A stretch of 64,000 bases of DNA from an uncultured Selenomonadaceae bacterium (GCA_905234195.1 CAJOFR010000002.1:1-64000), one strand, 5' to 3'. Positions 41,734 to 51,096 are shown, numbered from the stretch's first letter. The notes: a model not told the origin generated them from the sequence alone. Numbers and translations: made by a program.

Positions 41734-43027
41734 AAGTTCGTCTGTCAATTTCGCGCTGAAGTTTTATATTCAACCTCAAAGGACCGATTGACTTTGTATT
41801 TTCGCGAGAATAAGCCGTCAGCAAAATTTTCCCGCGAACTTCTTCAATCGACTCAATCAGCCCGTAAAGCTGTGAGCCCTCCATAACGCCGACGCTACCG
41901 GTTATCGGGTCGGGCAAAATTCCTTTGGCAACCGCCGCATGATTAATCTCGTTCAAAAATTCGCCGACGATTTTTTCAGCGTCGTCACTGCTTTTAATTT
42001 CGTACTCCTGCGAAAAAACAAACTCGTCCTTAGAGTAGACAAGATTATTCGGATAAACGGTCAGGCTTGTGCGAATCGGCTCCCCGCGAATCAAATTCCC
42101 AGCCGCGATTATCCGCAAAATCATATCCTGTTTGCTTTCGTGAATCGTGTCAATCACGCGCTGCATTTCCGGCTGATAAATCCAAACGGAAGTATCGACG
42201 TCGGTGCCGAAACGCTCGGCTATATTTTTTGAGGCGGCGTCGGCAAGCTTGTTAATTTCCTCTGTGATTTCTTCGACGGAGCGCGCGCCATTAATTACAC
42301 CGCTCGACAAAATTTCTCCCGCCCTGAAAATTATATCGCCTTCCCGAATCGCGATAAGACCTTCGCGCAGATTTTTCGCGTGCTCCTCCAGCTCGGAATT
42401 ATTCTGCACCAATTTTTCATTATCCGCGCTAAGTTTTTCGTTGTCGGCCGTCAACGTCACATTAAATTCGCTAAGCTTTTTATTATCCGTTTCGAGATTG
42501 GCGTTTGTCGAGGCAAGACTTTTGTTGTCGTTTTCCAGAGAAGCGTTTGTCGAAGAGAGATTTTCGTTTTGCGCAGTGAGTTCGGATTTTTCAATCTCAA
42601 GACGTTCGTTGCCGGCTTTCAGTCGTTCGGATTCTGCGGTGAGTTCTTCATGTTCTGCCTTTAGCGCGGCAATTTCCTGCTTGGCTTTTTTCAGCTCGGC
42701 ATCCGCCCGATGAATTTCCTGCTCGGCTTGCGTGAGTTCGTTTATCGTTTCGGCAAGCGCGATTTTTGTCGAATACATTGTTGCGTTTAATTCTTCCATG
42801 CCGAAAAGCGCGGTGCGAACGTCCTTAGAAATTATCGCCAGCGTCCCGATTGAGATAGCCGTTATCAAAATTCCGGTGACAATGGTCACGATAATGGAAG
42901 TGTGACGAGGACGAAGACCGAAAATCGACAGGCGCTTCTTGCCGACTTTGGTGCCGATTCTGTCGCCGATAAAAGCAATCGCGCCGCCGGTAATAATCAT
43001 GACGGCAATCAAGTACAATCCGTACAC
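41732..43027 (-). CDS. DUF3084 membrane coiled-coil protein
   Basis: A 431-residue protein. Two membrane helices (about 1-22 and 50-72) flank a basic loop with IFGLRPRHTSIIVTIVTG, the DUF3084 mark. A long coiled coil of imperfect heptads follows (about 95-240, with repeats such as NENLSSTNASLENDNKSLAS), then a soluble C-terminal domain. The family is found in cyanobacteria and Negativicutes and has no known function. A GTG start with AGGAAGGA upstream is used; the frame continues upstream through the tRNA-Pro gene and cannot be coding there. A terminator separates it from the tRNA. Confidence 0.85.
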   Translation of the reverse strand: MYGLYLIAVMIITGGAIAFIGDRIGTKVGKKRLSIFGLRPRHTSIIVTIVTGILITAISIGTLAIISKDVRTALFGMEELNATMYSTKIALAETINELTQAEQEIHRADAELKKAKQEIAALKAEHEELTAESERLKAGNERLEIEKSELTAQNENLSSTNASLENDNKSLASTNANLETDNKKLSEFNVTLTADNEKLSADNEKLVQNNSELEEHAKNLREGLIAIREGDIIFRAGEILSSGVINGARSVEEITEEINKLADAASKNIAERFGTDVDTSVWIYQPEMQRVIDTIHESKQDMILRIIAAGNLIRGEPIRTSLTVYPNNLVYSKDEFVFSQEYEIKSSDDAEKIVGEFLNEINHAAVAKGILPDPITGSVGVMEGSQLYGLIESIEEVRGKILLTAYSRENTKSIGPLRLNIKLQREIDRRT

Positions 43028-43055
43028 AAAAAAAATCCTTCCTGCACTAAACGCC

Positions 43056-43094
43056 GAAAAACCGCCGCCGGGTAAAACGCCCTGCACGGCGGTT
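43056..43094 (-). terminator. Terminator after tRNA-Pro
   Basis: On the minus strand ACCGCCG...GGG pairs with CCCGGCGGCGGT, followed by TTTTTC. It lies between the tRNA 3' end and the DUF3084 start. Confidence 0.75.
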
Positions 43095-43108
43095 GTTAAT
43101 TTCTTTTT

Positions 43109-43185
43109 TGGTCGGAACGACGAGATTTGAACACGCGACCTCTTCCACCCCAAGGAAGCGCTCTACCAAGCTGAGCTACGTCCCG
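43109..43185 (-). tRNA. tRNA-Pro (anticodon GGG)
   Basis: The cloverleaf is complete. The acceptor stem is CGGGACG with CGTTCCG (one G-U), the D-arm is GCTC...GAGC, and the anticodon stem CTTCC/GGAAG carries loop TTGGGGT, giving anticodon GGG. The T-arm contains GTTCAAATC. The discriminator is A and CCA is encoded, for 77 bases including CCA. Confidence 0.95.
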
Positions 43186-43243
43186 AATACTGGAGTAGTT
43201 TACCACAAGATTTTTATAAATGCAAGTGCAAAAAAAATTTTCT

Positions 43244-44881
43244 TCATTTAAAAATTCCGAGACGAGTAAAAATTTTCAAAGCGAACCTGCCGACCATCGG
43301 GATTCTTTCCAAATCTTCCTTGAGCAAGCCGCCGATTAAAGCGAGTGTGGCGACGTAAACCACACAGCCGACGAAAACCGCGCCGAACGTCGAAATAATT
43401 TCCATAGACCAAGCGGTCATTGTGAACTCGTAGAAAAATTTGGTGACGACTGCCATGACGCCCGCAGCGCAGATTGTTTTCAGCAGCTGCCCCAATTCCA
43501 TTTTGTAGCCGATATATTTGTAGATGAAATACAAATTTATGAACGCCGCCACGCCCATATCCGCCGCCGTCGCCCAAGCCGCGCCCATTATTCCGAACAT
43601 AGGCATTGCCGTTAAATTCCAGTTCAGAAAAACTTTTGCCGCCGCCGCCAAAATCATGTTGACCATTGGGATTGTCGTGTGACCGAGCCCTTGCAAGACG
43701 CCCGTCGAAACTTGATGCAACCCCAACAAGATTATCGACACTGCGGAAATCATCACGGCGGGACCTGCGCCCGGCGCATTGTAGATTATCGTGGAAATGG
43801 GAGTTGCCAAGAAAAAAATTATCACGAACGCGGGAAAGCACACGAAGTTTGAAATTCTGACTGCCGCCGCCGTTTGTCTGTAGATTCGCGCGGTGTCTTT
43901 CAAGGCGCGCGCTTCGGAAATTGCCGGCACGATAGAGACTGCCAAAGACGCCGTCAAAATTGTTGCGAGATTTATCAGCGGCACCGCCATTCCGTTCAGG
44001 TAGCCGAAAAGTTCTGTGGCTTGCCGAACGGAATAGCCCGCCACTTCCAGACGCTGAGGGACAATCATTAAATCTAAGTTCGAGACGACCGGCAACATGA
44101 TTGACGCCGCGCTGACCGGCAACGCCAATTTGAAAAGCCGTTTGATAATCGAAAAGGTTGATTCGTTTTGAGATTGGGGCGTTGGTTTTAAGTCGACGCC
44201 GTATTTTTTTTCGATGTCGCGGTTTAATTTTATGTGGAAGTAGACCAAAACAATCAAGCCCGTCACGGCTCCCGCCAATGCTCCCAAACTTGCGCCCGCC
44301 GCCGCGTAATCCAAACCCCACGGCAAAAGTAAATCCGCCAAAACTATCATCGTTATGACGCGGAAAATTTGTTCGACGATTTGGCTGACGGCGGTTGGTG
44401 TCATTCGTTGCCAGCCCTGCAGGTATCCGCGAGACGCCGCTAAAAATGTCACGAAAAAAACTGTGGGCGCGAGCACCACGACGGACATGTAGGCGCGCGC
44501 GTCACGAATGAACTGCAAGTCGATTAGCCAACGCGCCGAAAAATACGTCATGAGCGAAAAAAATAATCCCGTTGCCAACATCAACGCCATCGAAATTTTG
44601 AAAACGCGCCGCGCCCCGAAAATATCATTGAGTGCCACGCGCTCCGCAGTGATTATCGAAATTGCGACGGGTACGCCGGCTTGCGAAACTGTCATTGCGA
44701 AAAAATAAATCGGGAACGCCATTTGATAAAGCCCGATGCCTTCGCCGCCCAAAATCCGCGAAACAAAAATCCAGTTCAGCGAACCAATTACCTTGACGAC
44801 AAAGCTTGCGATTGTCAAAATGAAAGTTCCCTTTAAAAATTTTTCGCTGTTGCTCCGTTCGTCAGATTTTATTTCTGTCAT
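43244..44881 (-). CDS. SpoVB/MurJ-like polysaccharide or lipid II flippase
   Basis: A 545-residue membrane protein with about 14 helices from the MOP superfamily. It has the SpoVB-type start (FLKGTFILTIASFVVKVIG, GGEGIGLYQMAFPIY) and internal segments such as SRGYLQGWQRMTPTAVSQ. Members flip undecaprenyl-linked glycans; in Firmicutes this subtype includes lipid II and spore-cortex flippases. ATG 44881 follows AAAGGTG; an in-frame TTG 27 bases earlier lacks a site. It follows truB by 88 bases where ribF is often found. The substrate is not certain. Confidence 0.88.
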   Translation of the reverse strand: MTEIKSDERSNSEKFLKGTFILTIASFVVKVIGSLNWIFVSRILGGEGIGLYQMAFPIYFFAMTVSQAGVPVAISIITAERVALNDIFGARRVFKISMALMLATGLFFSLMTYFSARWLIDLQFIRDARAYMSVVVLAPTVFFVTFLAASRGYLQGWQRMTPTAVSQIVEQIFRVITMIVLADLLLPWGLDYAAAGASLGALAGAVTGLIVLVYFHIKLNRDIEKKYGVDLKPTPQSQNESTFSIIKRLFKLALPVSAASIMLPVVSNLDLMIVPQRLEVAGYSVRQATELFGYLNGMAVPLINLATILTASLAVSIVPAISEARALKDTARIYRQTAAAVRISNFVCFPAFVIIFFLATPISTIIYNAPGAGPAVMISAVSIILLGLHQVSTGVLQGLGHTTIPMVNMILAAAAKVFLNWNLTAMPMFGIMGAAWATAADMGVAAFINLYFIYKYIGYKMELGQLLKTICAAGVMAVVTKFFYEFTMTAWSMEIISTFGAVFVGCVVYVATLALIGGLLKEDLERIPMVGRFALKIFTRLGIFK

Positions 44882-44969
44882 TCTATGAATTACACCTTTT
44901 TCTTTCAATTAGTTGCGTGAAAAGATTATAACATGTTTGACGAACGCTGAATAGACTTTTTTATTTTTT

Positions 44970-45824
44970 CTAATCTCTAAGCACCTTAGCCGGACACAAT
45001 TCCCCCGCGCAAATTTTGCCGACGCCCAAAAATTTTCCCGCCGAATAAACTTTAACAAGCGCGTCGTCCTCTTGAATTGTCGTGGGCAGTCCGTCCAGAA
45101 AAGCCTTTGTCCGATTTTCCGGCAAGTCAAAAATTTTCAAGTGGGCAAGACAATTTTCAATCGGCTGTAAAAATTTTTCGCCCGAAGTTTTTAATTCGTC
45201 GACAGTCACGGAATTTTCGAGAAAAAAATCTCCAACCCTCGTACGTTGTAAAAATTTCAGCGTCGAAGGAATTTTTAAACTCTCCCCAATATCAACCGCC
45301 AGACTGCGAATGTAAGTACCCTTCGAGCAATCAATTTCCAGCGTCAAAATATTTTCCGCGACGTCCAAAATTTCCAGCCGATTGATTGTGACAACCCGAC
45401 GCGGTATTTCAAAATCGACGTTCTTCCGCGCGAGGTCGTAAGCCTTTCGCCCGTTAATTTTAATCGCGGAAAATTTCGGCGGCGTCTGTTCAATCTGCCC
45501 GACAAAATTTTTCAAAGCGGCGTTGAGTTTTTCGGCGGGGGGCATCGAAAAATTTTCTTCGCGGATAATTTTCCCTTCAAGGTCTCCGCTGTCGGTCGCC
45601 GTGCCGAATAAAATTTCAGCGCGATAAGTTTTGTCGCAATCGGCAAGATATTCGATAAACTTTGTCGCGCGGTTGACGGCGATTATCAAAACACCGACTG
45701 CCGCCGGATCCAGCGTGCCCACGTGCCCGACCTTCCGCGTGCCAAAAATTTTCCGCACGATATTAACGGCGTCGTGGCTCGTCATTTCGGCGGGCTTATT
45801 CAAATTTATAAAACCGTCAGTCAT
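44970..45824 (-). CDS. truB: tRNA pseudouridine-55 synthase
   Basis: A 284-residue TruB enzyme that makes the pseudouridine at position 55 in the T-loop of most tRNAs. Asp39 in GHVGTLDP is the catalytic residue. The start GFINLNKPAEMTSHDAV and the RSLAVDIGESLK segment are typical, and a C-terminal PUA-like domain completes it. It starts 3 bases after the nrnA stop, in the conserved order rbfA-nrnA-truB. Confidence 0.96.
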   Translation of the reverse strand: MTDGFINLNKPAEMTSHDAVNIVRKIFGTRKVGHVGTLDPAAVGVLIIAVNRATKFIEYLADCDKTYRAEILFGTATDSGDLEGKIIREENFSMPPAEKLNAALKNFVGQIEQTPPKFSAIKINGRKAYDLARKNVDFEIPRRVVTINRLEILDVAENILTLEIDCSKGTYIRSLAVDIGESLKIPSTLKFLQRTRVGDFFLENSVTVDELKTSGEKFLQPIENCLAHLKIFDLPENRTKAFLDGLPTTIQEDDALVKVYSAGKFLGVGKICAGELCPAKVLRD

Positions 45825-45827
45825 TTT

Positions 45828-46844
45828 TCAATCCGAAATTTCAAAATCGGCAAGCGCGGTTTCGCGATCCTCCTCAAAATCTGCGGAGAGAAGGTAGCCG
45901 GTTTCGACCATAAATTCGCCAATCGCGCTCACCAAAATATTTTTCGCCTCTTCAAAATTTTTGTAGATACTACAGCCCGCCGCGCGAACATGTCCGCCGC
46001 CGCCGAGACGCTTTGCAATTTGCGAAACGTCAACCGCCTTTGAACGCATGCTCACCCGACAAAAATTTTCGCTCTTGCACGTCAACAGAAAAGCCACGTC
46101 GACGCTGTCAATCACGCGAATTAAATCGATAAGCCCTTCGGTTGTTTCGACTTTGCGGGAAATTTCTTCGCTGATAAACATTCCGACAACCTTCCCGCCG
46201 TAAAAAAGTTTCGTCGTCTGCAGCGCGGCACTCACAATTTTTACGTCAAGGAAAGTTCGCCTTTCGACCTGCTCCGAAATAACATTCGGCTCCACTCCGA
46301 GTTCGACGAGTTCGGCAACAGCACGAAGAGTCGCCGGCTTCGTGTTGGAGTAATTAAAAAATCCGGTGTCGGTGGCGATGCCCATGTAAAGACAAACGGC
46401 AATGTTTTTTGTAATTTCGACGTCAAGTTCGCGGCACAGCTTGAAAATAATTTCGCAGGTGGCGGCGGCGTCGGATTCGACGTGCAGAAAATCCACGTCG
46501 CTCTTGTTAGTGATATGGTGGTCGATATTTAAAATCGGCGCGTCAGTCATCTCGATAACCTTGCCGATTCTGTCGGGCGCGGTGTCCAAAATAACGAGCA
46601 AGTCCGCGTCAAATTTTTCGCCGTCGACGGGGCGTTTAATTTCCTCCTCGAAGGGCAGGACGGAAAAATTTCGCGGCAGTTTGTCGTCGATATAAACCTG
46701 CGCGAATTTTCCCATAGCGCGCAGAATTTGCATCATAGCCAGCGTCGAACCGATAGCGTCGCCGTCGGGATTTATATGCGCCGTCAATAAAATTTTTTCA
46801 GCTGATTTTAGTTTCGCCGCCGCTTCCTGCAGGGTTATCTTCAA
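45828..46844 (-). CDS. nrnA: Bifunctional oligoribonuclease/PAP phosphatase NrnA
   Basis: A 338-residue DHH-DHHA1 phosphoesterase. HINPDGDAIGS (about 22-32), LDTAPD and NIDHHITN give the metal-binding motifs, and GGGGHVRAAGC lies in the DHHA1 domain. NrnA degrades very short RNAs and removes the 3' phosphate from PAP. A TTG start at 46844 is chosen because AAAAGGAG lies about 10 bases upstream and the N-terminus matches the family. The start lies 47 bases inside rbfA, in another frame. Confidence 0.93.
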   Translation of the reverse strand: MKITLQEAAAKLKSAEKILLTAHINPDGDAIGSTLAMMQILRAMGKFAQVYIDDKLPRNFSVLPFEEEIKRPVDGEKFDADLLVILDTAPDRIGKVIEMTDAPILNIDHHITNKSDVDFLHVESDAAATCEIIFKLCRELDVEITKNIAVCLYMGIATDTGFFNYSNTKPATLRAVAELVELGVEPNVISEQVERRTFLDVKIVSAALQTTKLFYGGKVVGMFISEEISRKVETTEGLIDLIRVIDSVDVAFLLTCKSENFCRVSMRSKAVDVSQIAKRLGGGGHVRAAGCSIYKNFEEAKNILVSAIGEFMVETGYLLSADFEEDRETALADFEISD

Positions 46845-47208
46845 TCGGTTCACGCTCCTTTTCTTCATGACTGATTTTCAGCAAAAGTTTTTGAATGTGT
46901 TCGCCGTAGTCCAGCGAAGTATCCAGCGCGAAAGAAATTTCCGGCGTAAAACGAAGGCGAATCCTCCTGCCAATTTCCCGCCGAATAAATCCGAGCGCGC
47001 TCTGCAATCCTTCCAGCGACTCTTGAATTTTTTCTTCGCCGCCCATAACGCTGACATAAATTTTTGCCTCGCGCAGGTCTCCGGTAACTTCCACGTCGGT
47101 GACCGTCACGAAACCTATGCGCGGGTCTTTAATTTCTTTCAGGAGCATTTTACTCATTTCCTGTTTAATCAGCTCTTGAAGTCTCTCGACTCGAAGTTGA
47201 CTGCTCAT
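46798..47208 (-). CDS. rbfA: Ribosome-binding factor A
   Basis: A 136-residue KH-fold protein needed for late 30S maturation and cold growth. The family start SSQLRVERLQELIKQEMSKML, the KDPRIGFVTVTDVEVTGDL core and FTPEISFALDTSLDYG are all present, followed by an acidic tail. It normally follows nusA-infB; here nothing precedes it on this strand. It overlaps nrnA by 47 bases and begins the rbfA-nrnA-truB-flippase run. Confidence 0.95.
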   Translation of the reverse strand: MSSQLRVERLQELIKQEMSKMLLKEIKDPRIGFVTVTDVEVTGDLREAKIYVSVMGGEEKIQESLEGLQSALGFIRREIGRRIRLRFTPEISFALDTSLDYGEHIQKLLLKISHEEKEREPIEDNPAGSGGETKIS

Positions 47209-47327
47209 TTTTTTAGCCTCGATTCAAAAAAAATTCGTCTTATAAATTCTGCCAACGAAAAATTTTTCCTGCAAACTTATCGCTAATCTGCAACGCTTTA
47301 AATTTGAAAATTTTTCGCAAAAAAAAT

Positions 47328-47356
47328 TTGCCAACGCCAAAAAATTCGTTTAAAAT
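47328..47356 (+). promoter_or_regulatory. Promoter for the plus-strand genes after rbfA
   Basis: TTGCCA (47328-47333) and TAAAAT (47351-47356) are 17 bp apart, 24 bases before the ATG of the small gene at 47381. Confidence 0.6.
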
Positions 47357-47380
47357 ATTTTTAGACTGGGGGTTTTTAAA

Positions 47381-47641
47381 ATGAAATTACAAGGCGCAGT
47401 TATCATAGAACAGGGAGTGACTTTTGCAATCGTCGCGGTAAAACAATCTGTAACTAATTATACTTCGCGGATTATAAAAACCCGACAGGAGCTACAATAT
47501 TTTTTCCCGAACATGCCAATAATTTTGATGTCACAAGATTCTTCGGGGACGCCGCATTATTACGGCAGGCGGGACATTGTGGAATTTTTGAAGACCATAC
47601 GTCTTGACCAAATTCCCTGGAAAGAATTTCACATTTACTAG
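47381..47641 (+). CDS. Small hypothetical protein
   Basis: The 86-residue protein belongs to no family I recognise. It starts MKLQGAVIIEQGVTFAIVAV and includes IKTRQELQYFFPNMPIILMSQD and YYGRRDIVEFLKTIRL, suggesting a small mixed alpha/beta fold without membrane segments. GGGGG precedes the ATG by 8 bases in a TTTTTAAA spacer and a good promoter is upstream, so it is very likely real. accC follows 69 bases later, after a CTA-rich tract, and may be co-transcribed. Confidence 0.65.
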   Translation: MKLQGAVIIEQGVTFAIVAVKQSVTNYTSRIIKTRQELQYFFPNMPIILMSQDSSGTPHYYGRRDIVEFLKTIRLDQIPWKEFHIY

Positions 47642-47697
47642 AGATTAGAGATTAGAAAAAACCAACCCCTATTCCCTATCCCCTAATAACTAAATAC
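47640..47697. repeat. CTA-rich intergenic tract
   Basis: TAGAGATTAGAGATTAG is followed by CCAACCCCTATTCCCTATCC and CCTAATAACTAAATAC. It is the longest of five similar tracts in the window. Confidence 0.45.
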
Positions 47698-47710
47698 GGA
47701 GGTGTTGTGA

Positions 47711-49153
47711 ATGTTTAAAAGAGTGCTGATAGCAAATCGCGGAGAAATCGCCGTCAGAATAATCCGCGCCTGTCAAGAGTTGGGAATCGAAACAGTTGCA
47801 GTTTATTCCGACGCCGACAAAAACGCGCTCCACGTTCAAATGGCGGATATGCGCTGCAGAATCGGTCCCGAAGACGCGGCGGAAAGTTATCTCAACAAAG
47901 AGGCTCTTCTCTACGCGGCTTACGAATCCGAATCCGACGCAGTCCACCCCGGCTACGGATTTTTGTCGGAGGACGCGGAGTTTGCAAAAATGATCGTAAG
48001 GGCGGGCTTGACGTGGATTGGTCCTTTGCCCGAAACAATTTCTCTCGTCGGTGACAAGGACGCCGCGCGCGCAGCGATTGAGCCTTCGGGTATCCCAATG
48101 GCGAAAGGCAGCGAGCCCCTCAAAAATAACGAAATGGCTTTGGCGGCGGCGAAGGAAGTCCTCTACCCCGCAATCTTGAAACCGGTATCCGGCGGCGGCG
48201 GCAAAGGAATGTTTATCGTGCACGACGAAAACGAGCTGAAAAAAGTTTTGCAGGTCGTCGACGTCACGAAGATCCGCTATTATTTTGAACACTATATCGA
48301 ACGTTCGCGCCATATCGAAGTTCAAATCGTCGCGGATAATTTCGGCGAGGTAATTCATCTCGGTGAACGTGAATGTTCAATTCAGCGGCGCAATCAAAAA
48401 CTTTTGGAGGAATGCCCGTCAATCGCCTTGAGTGACGAAATGCGCGAGCGCGTCGGAAAATTGGCGGTGGCCGCCGCGAAAAGCGTACACTATTCGAGTA
48501 TCGGCACTGTTGAGTTTTTGTTTGACTTGGCGACGCACGAATTTTACTTCATGGAAATTAATCCGCGCGTCCAGGTTGAGCACGGGATAACCGAAGCTAT
48601 AACCGGAGTCGACCTTGTTCGCACGCAAATAAAAATTGCCGCAGGGGAGCCGCTGGATTTTGCGCAGAAGGATATTAAATTCAGAGGGCACGCAATAGAA
48701 TGCAGAATCAATGCCGAAGATCCCGACAACAATTTCATGCCCGCGCCCGGCAAAATTTCTTTCATGCACGAGCCGTCGGGTCCGCGCATTCGTTTCGACA
48801 GCGGTGTTACTGCCGGTCTTTCGATTGAGCCTTATTATGATTCGCTTATCGCAAAAGTTATCGCGCACGGCAGGACACGCGGAGACGCAATTAAAATTAT
48901 GCAACGCGCGTTGAACGAATTTATTATCGAGGGCGAAGACATAAAGACGACAATTTCTTTGCACAAGAGAATTTTGGACGACAATTATTTTCGCACGGGA
49001 AATATCGACACGCAATTTATTAACAAGCGTCTGCCGATTTACAACAAGGAGCCCAAAAAACTTTCGCTCAAGGAAAAATTAAATCTCAAGTCCATGATTA
49101 GCGAAAACTTGACGATGGTTTTTGACGCCGGAATAAATGATTTTGAAGAATAA
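47711..49153 (+). CDS. accC: Biotin carboxylase (acetyl-CoA carboxylase AccC-like)
   Basis: A 480-residue ATP-grasp biotin carboxylase. It has the start FKRVLIANRGEIAVRIIRAC, the Gly-rich ATP loop GGGGKGM (about 163-169), HLGERECSIQRR, and the catalytic MEINPRVQVEH (about 282-292). It carboxylates biotin on a carrier protein. No accB, accD or accA is nearby, so it could serve acetyl-CoA carboxylase or a biotin-dependent decarboxylase or carboxylase of the propionate pathway. About 30 C-terminal residues exceed the E. coli length. GGAGGTG precedes the ATG. Confidence 0.92.
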   Translation: MFKRVLIANRGEIAVRIIRACQELGIETVAVYSDADKNALHVQMADMRCRIGPEDAAESYLNKEALLYAAYESESDAVHPGYGFLSEDAEFAKMIVRAGLTWIGPLPETISLVGDKDAARAAIEPSGIPMAKGSEPLKNNEMALAAAKEVLYPAILKPVSGGGGKGMFIVHDENELKKVLQVVDVTKIRYYFEHYIERSRHIEVQIVADNFGEVIHLGERECSIQRRNQKLLEECPSIALSDEMRERVGKLAVAAAKSVHYSSIGTVEFLFDLATHEFYFMEINPRVQVEHGITEAITGVDLVRTQIKIAAGEPLDFAQKDIKFRGHAIECRINAEDPDNNFMPAPGKISFMHEPSGPRIRFDSGVTAGLSIEPYYDSLIAKVIAHGRTRGDAIKIMQRALNEFIIEGEDIKTTISLHKRILDDNYFRTGNIDTQFINKRLPIYNKEPKKLSLKEKLNLKSMISENLTMVFDAGINDFEE

Positions 49154-49172
49154 ATTTTTTTCCCTGCAAACT

Positions 49173-49207
49173 AAAAATCCCGACGAACAATCGGGATTTT
49201 TTTTTGG
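49173..49207. terminator. Bidirectional terminator between accC and aspS
   Basis: AAATCCCGA (49175-49183) and TCGGGATTT (49191-49199) form a 9-bp stem with T-runs on both strands. Confidence 0.9.
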
Positions 49208-49220
49208 AGACAAAATTTTA

Positions 49221-51017
49221 TCAAGGAGTGACAGTTTTTTTCGCGGTCGATTTAATGTAGAGTTCGCGCAGTTGTTTTTCGTCGACTTCGCTGGGCGCGT
49301 GGCTCATCGGGTCAATCGCGCTCTGCGTCTTCGGGAAGGGAATGACGTCGCGAATAGATTTTTTCTTCGCCATAAGCATAATCAGTCTGTCAAGACCAAA
49401 AGCAATTCCGCCGTGCGGAGGCGTGCCGTACTCGAAAGCGTCCATCAAAAATCCGAACTTGGAGCGCGCTTCTTCGGCGGTGAGACCAATCGCCTCGAAA
49501 ACTTTTTGTTGCAAATCGCGCTGATAAATTCTCAAACTGCCGCCGCCAATTTCTACGCCGTTCAAAACAATATCGTAGGCATTCGCCTTGACTTTTTCGG
49601 GATCCGTCAACAAAAATTCGATATCCTCTTCGCGCGGCGCGGTGAACGGGTGATGCATTGCCTTGTAGCGTTTGTCCTCCTCGACGTACTCGAACATAGG
49701 GAAATCGACAATCCACAGGAAACAAAGTTTATCGGCGTCAATCAAATTTCTGCGACGCCCCATTTCAAGACGGAGCTCGCCGAGAGCCTGCGCGACGACT
49801 GAAGGTTTATCGCCGACAACCAAAAGCAAATCGCCTGTTTCAGCGTTGACTGCCTTTTTAATCTGCTCAAAAGTTTCGTCGCTGTAAAATTTCTTGAACG
49901 GAGATTTAACGCCCTCGTTCGTGTACTGAATCCACGCAAGACCTTTCGCGCCATAAGTTTTCACGTACTCGACAAGCCCGTCAAGTTCCCTGCGCGGAAT
50001 ATTTGCGTAGCCTTCGACGTTGATAACTTTGACCTGCCCGCCGTTTTCCAGCACGCTCGAAAAAACTTTGAAGTCCGAACCTTTTACGAACTCGGAAATA
50101 TCTTTCAGCTCCATACCGAAACGAACGTCGGGTTTGTCGGTGCCGTAACGGTCCATTGCCTCTTGCCAACTCATGCGCTTAAACGGAATGGGAACTTCAA
50201 CTTTCAGCGTCGTCTCGAAAATATTTTTGATAAGCCCTTCCATTAAAGTCAGAATCGTATCTTGATTGAGGAAGGAAGTTTCAATATCGAGTTGCGTAAA
50301 TTCCGGCTGACGATCTGCGCGCAAATCCTCGTCACGGAAACAGCGAACAATCTGGAAATATTTTTCAAAGCCGGAAACCATTAACAGCTGCTTGAAAATT
50401 TGCGGCGACTGCGGGAGCGCGTAAAATTGTCCGGGATTTAAGCGGCTCGGTACAAGAAAATCTCTTGCGCCTTCAGGAGTACTGCGGCAGAGCATCGGAG
50501 TTTCAATTTCCAAAAATCCGTGCTCGTCAAGATAATCGCGAATGATTTTTGCGACGCGGTGGCGCAACATAATATTCTGCTGCATTTCCGGACGGCGCAG
50601 GTCAAGGTAACGATAGCGCAGGCGAACATTTTCGTCGACGTCAATCCCGTCTTGAATGTAAAACGGCGGCGTCTTCGCCTTGTTCAAAATTCTCAATTCT
50701 TCCACGACAATTTCAATTTCGCCCGTCGGCATTTTCGGATTAATTGTTTCGATACTGCGCGCGCGAACTTTTCCGCGAACGCCGATAACAAATTCGTTGC
50801 GCAGAGTTTCCGCCTCGTCGAAAGCCCCTTCGCCCATTGTCGCCTCGTCGAAAACAACCTGCACAATTCCACTGCGGTCGCGCATATCCACAAAAATCAA
50901 TCCGCCGTGATCACGACGACGAGAAACCCAGCCCGCCAAATTAATTTCTTTGCCTTCGTCAATTTTTCGGAGTTCGCCGCAATTATGCGTGCGCTCCATT
51001 CCCTTCAAAGTTTTCAA
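49221..51017 (-). CDS. aspS: Aspartyl-tRNA synthetase
   Basis: A 598-residue class II synthetase. An OB-fold anticodon domain (about 1-105, starting MKTLKGMERTHNCGEL) precedes the catalytic core with motif 2 (FRDEDLRADRQPEFTQLD) and motif 3 (GGIAFGLDRL), and the bacterial GAD insertion. It charges tRNA-Asp, or also tRNA-Asn if non-discriminating. A TTG start is chosen because GGAGG lies 9 bases upstream and the N-terminus matches the family. A perfect -35 promoter precedes it. hisS, its frequent neighbour, is absent. Confidence 0.96.
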   Translation of the reverse strand: MKTLKGMERTHNCGELRKIDEGKEINLAGWVSRRRDHGGLIFVDMRDRSGIVQVVFDEATMGEGAFDEAETLRNEFVIGVRGKVRARSIETINPKMPTGEIEIVVEELRILNKAKTPPFYIQDGIDVDENVRLRYRYLDLRRPEMQQNIMLRHRVAKIIRDYLDEHGFLEIETPMLCRSTPEGARDFLVPSRLNPGQFYALPQSPQIFKQLLMVSGFEKYFQIVRCFRDEDLRADRQPEFTQLDIETSFLNQDTILTLMEGLIKNIFETTLKVEVPIPFKRMSWQEAMDRYGTDKPDVRFGMELKDISEFVKGSDFKVFSSVLENGGQVKVINVEGYANIPRRELDGLVEYVKTYGAKGLAWIQYTNEGVKSPFKKFYSDETFEQIKKAVNAETGDLLLVVGDKPSVVAQALGELRLEMGRRRNLIDADKLCFLWIVDFPMFEYVEEDKRYKAMHHPFTAPREEDIEFLLTDPEKVKANAYDIVLNGVEIGGGSLRIYQRDLQQKVFEAIGLTAEEARSKFGFLMDAFEYGTPPHGGIAFGLDRLIMLMAKKKSIRDVIPFPKTQSAIDPMSHAPSEVDEKQLRELYIKSTAKKTVTP

Positions 51018-51042
51018 TTCCAAAAACCTCCTTAACCTGTAA

Positions 51043-51071
51043 ATAATAATTAAACCGGCGCGCTCTGTCAA
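51043..51071 (-). promoter_or_regulatory. Promoter of aspS
   Basis: On the minus strand a perfect TTGACA (51066-51071) and TATTAT (51043-51048) are 17 bp apart. Confidence 0.8.
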
Positions 51072-51096
51072 CCGTCATTTATTTAAAAAAATTTTT

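Noticed and set aside
43028-43153. N-terminal extension of the DUF3084 frame
   Set aside because: The extension reads through the 3' part of the tRNA-Pro gene and a terminator, so it cannot be coding.
43248-44321. Minus-strand open frame of 357 codons inside the flippase gene
   Set aside because: It lies in another frame of a well-supported membrane protein, and its product is Arg/Gly-rich without domain features.
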